A stretch of DNA of 64,000 nucleotides, taken from positions 3,117,001-3,181,000 of the forward strand of contig NC_015422.1 of the NCBI RefSeq assembly GCF_000204645.1, read 5' to 3'. Source of the DNA: Alicycliphilus denitrificans K601. GTDB taxonomy: Bacteria > Pseudomonadota > Gammaproteobacteria > Burkholderiales > Burkholderiaceae_C. The notes under the pieces were generated by a model. It saw nothing but the letters and a program-made list of their open reading frames with translations. It was not told the DNA's origin and ran no database searches. This document shows positions 62,974 through 64,000 of the stretch, in pieces (the first letter of the stretch is position 1; every line of letters begins with the position of its first letter). The position numbers and the translations under genes are program-made.

Positions 62974-63828
62974 ATGAATCGCTTGCCCATCCTGCGCTGG
63001 AAGCTATGGATTTTGATAGTCCTCGGCTGCATGGCGGCCCACGCCGCGCCGCCCTCCCCCACGCTGGCGCGGCGTTATCACACCGGCATCGACGTCACCG
63101 CCTACTGGGTCAGCGAGAAGTACGACGGCGTGCGCGCGCTGTGGACCGGCCGGCAGCTGCTGAGCCGCCAGGGCCTGCCGATACGCGCGCCCGCCTGGTT
63201 CACCGCGGGCTGGCCTGCCGAGCCGCTGGACGGCGAGCTCTGGGCCGGGCGCGGCCGGTTCGACGCCGCGCAGGCGGCCGTGGCGGCGGCCGCGCCCGAT
63301 GACGCGCAGTGGCGCGCACTGCGCTACATGGTGTTCGACCTGCCGGCCGCGCCCGGCGGTTTCGGCGCGCGCCTGCCCACCCTGCAGCACGCGGTGGCCG
63401 CGCTGGGCCAGCCCTGGGTGCAGGCCGCGCCGCAGTGGCGCGTGGCCACCCGTGCGCAGCTGATGGGGCAGCTGCGCGAGCACGAGAAGGCCGGCGCCGA
63501 GGGTCTGATGCTGCGCAGGGACGATGCGCCCTACCGCGGCGGGCGCAGCGAGGATCTGCTCAAGCTCAAGTCGTTCGAGGACGCCGAAGGCCTGGTCGTG
63601 GGCCACGTTCCCGGCCGGGGCAAGTACGCGGGGCAGACGGGCGCGCTGCTGGTCGCCATGCCCGGCGGACGGCGCTTCCGCCTGGGCAGCGGCCTGCCCG
63701 ATGCACTGCGCCGCCAGCCGCCGCCCGTGGGCTCGGTGGTGACCTACCGCTTCAACGGCACGCACGCGAGCGGGCTGCCGCGCTTCGCGCGCTTCTGGCG
63801 CGTGCGCGCGGACGAGCCGCTCAATTAG
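62974..63828 (+). CDS. Secreted ATP-dependent DNA ligase, LigE type
   Basis: A 284-residue minimal DNA ligase with a signal peptide (MNRLPILRWKLWILIVLGCMAAHAAPP, cleavage near AHA). The nucleotidyl-transfer motif I is SEKYDGVR with nucleophile K49, followed by LDGELWAGR (motif III), GLMLRRDDAPYRGGRS (motif IV) and LLKLKSFEDAEGLVVG (motif V). A short OB domain then ends the protein. LigE-type enzymes act in the periplasm of some proteobacteria and are thought to seal incoming or extracellular DNA. The start is chosen to place the signal peptide first; an in-frame ATG 60 bases earlier would bury it. Confidence 0.92.
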   Translation: MNRLPILRWKLWILIVLGCMAAHAAPPSPTLARRYHTGIDVTAYWVSEKYDGVRALWTGRQLLSRQGLPIRAPAWFTAGWPAEPLDGELWAGRGRFDAAQAAVAAAAPDDAQWRALRYMVFDLPAAPGGFGARLPTLQHAVAALGQPWVQAAPQWRVATRAQLMGQLREHEKAGAEGLMLRRDDAPYRGGRSEDLLKLKSFEDAEGLVVGHVPGRGKYAGQTGALLVAMPGGRRFRLGSGLPDALRRQPPPVGSVVTYRFNGTHASGLPRFARFWRVRADEPLN

Positions 63829-64000
63829 GGCAAATTTCAGGCGGATACCACTCCCGCCGGCCTTGGCATGCGGCCGCGCAGGCACCGAAGGCCGCCATCA
63901 GAACCATACTCAAGGTCTTCGCAGCCGGAAACCGGCGCCCCGGACCCGCTGCCAACCTCATGCTCGCCACAACCCTAGCAGCGAGGAGGCAAGAGAAATC
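63829..64000. other. Sequence after the LigE gene to window end
   Basis: 172 bases with no supported gene, terminator or repeat on either strand. Confidence 0.5.

Overview
The window is one continuous, GC-rich, densely coded piece of a betaproteobacterial chromosome. Gene content and protein style (odhA-odhB-lpdA, edd-eda with a TRAP transporter, a Bug-type binding protein, FabI, ClpS-ClpA, DnaE) point to Burkholderiales, most likely Comamonadaceae (Acidovorax/Comamonas/Alicycliphilus type). This is inferred from content, not from a marker gene. I see no rRNA, tRNA or CRISPR. No gene-free gap exceeds about 220 bases. Translation-coupled overlaps of the ATGA type are common.

Region 1 (1-17025) is the most distinctive part: a divergent gene island built around a MerR/CarH-type regulator with a B12-binding domain (6619-7593). 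Leftward run a lipocalin, a cryptochrome-like protein, a two-domain fasciclin lipoprotein, a tiny DUF2256 zinc-ribbon-like protein, a [4Fe-4S] PhrB-type photolyase, a short-chain dehydrogenase and a TIGR01777 epimerase (cut by the window edge). Rightward run an FAD oxidoreductase, DUF1365, a cyclopropane-fatty-acid-synthase-like methyltransferase, a chalcone-isomerase-like protein, an MFS transporter, a DUF3833 lipoprotein, an SDR, an NTF2-like protein, a GST and a class I CPD photolyase. Three different photolyase/cryptochrome proteins lie on either side of one B12-type light-sensor regulator. That reads as a light and photo-oxidative stress regulon combining DNA repair with membrane-lipid modification.

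Region 2 (17038-22373) is a mobile-element scar. A LysR gene is cut by a complete IS21-family element (istA, istB, terminal TGTTGATTCAT repeats). The other end of the element cuts a DUF1016 nuclease gene that is translationally coupled to a tyrosine integrase. There is no matching target duplication, so the two flanks probably did not start out adjacent.

Region 3 (22374-30620): an intact LysR regulator, then an Entner-Doudoroff/gluconate module (eda, edd, TRAP DctP-DctM-DctQ, gluconokinase) divergent from a LacI-family repressor. Two identical perfect 16-bp palindromes lie between them.

Region 4 (30638-48466) is housekeeping: clpA-clpS, dnaE, bamD, a DinG/YoaA-type FeS helicase, a PP2C phosphatase, a secreted coiled-coil protein, zapE, and lpdA-odhB-odhA of 2-oxoglutarate dehydrogenase.

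Region 5 (48672-63828): an AI-2E family permease; a Bug protein with an AtuA/DUF1446 pair and a divergent LysR; a double-domain universal stress protein; the yejA-(ICMT-like)-yejB-yejE-yejF peptide ABC transporter; fabI; yddG; a YdcH/DUF465 protein; and a secreted LigE-type DNA ligase.

A short dispersed repeat (core GATAGCTGC, best copies with a second half AAGCGCTGGCAGC) recurs at least seven times, usually right after a stop codon. One copy lies inside yejF.
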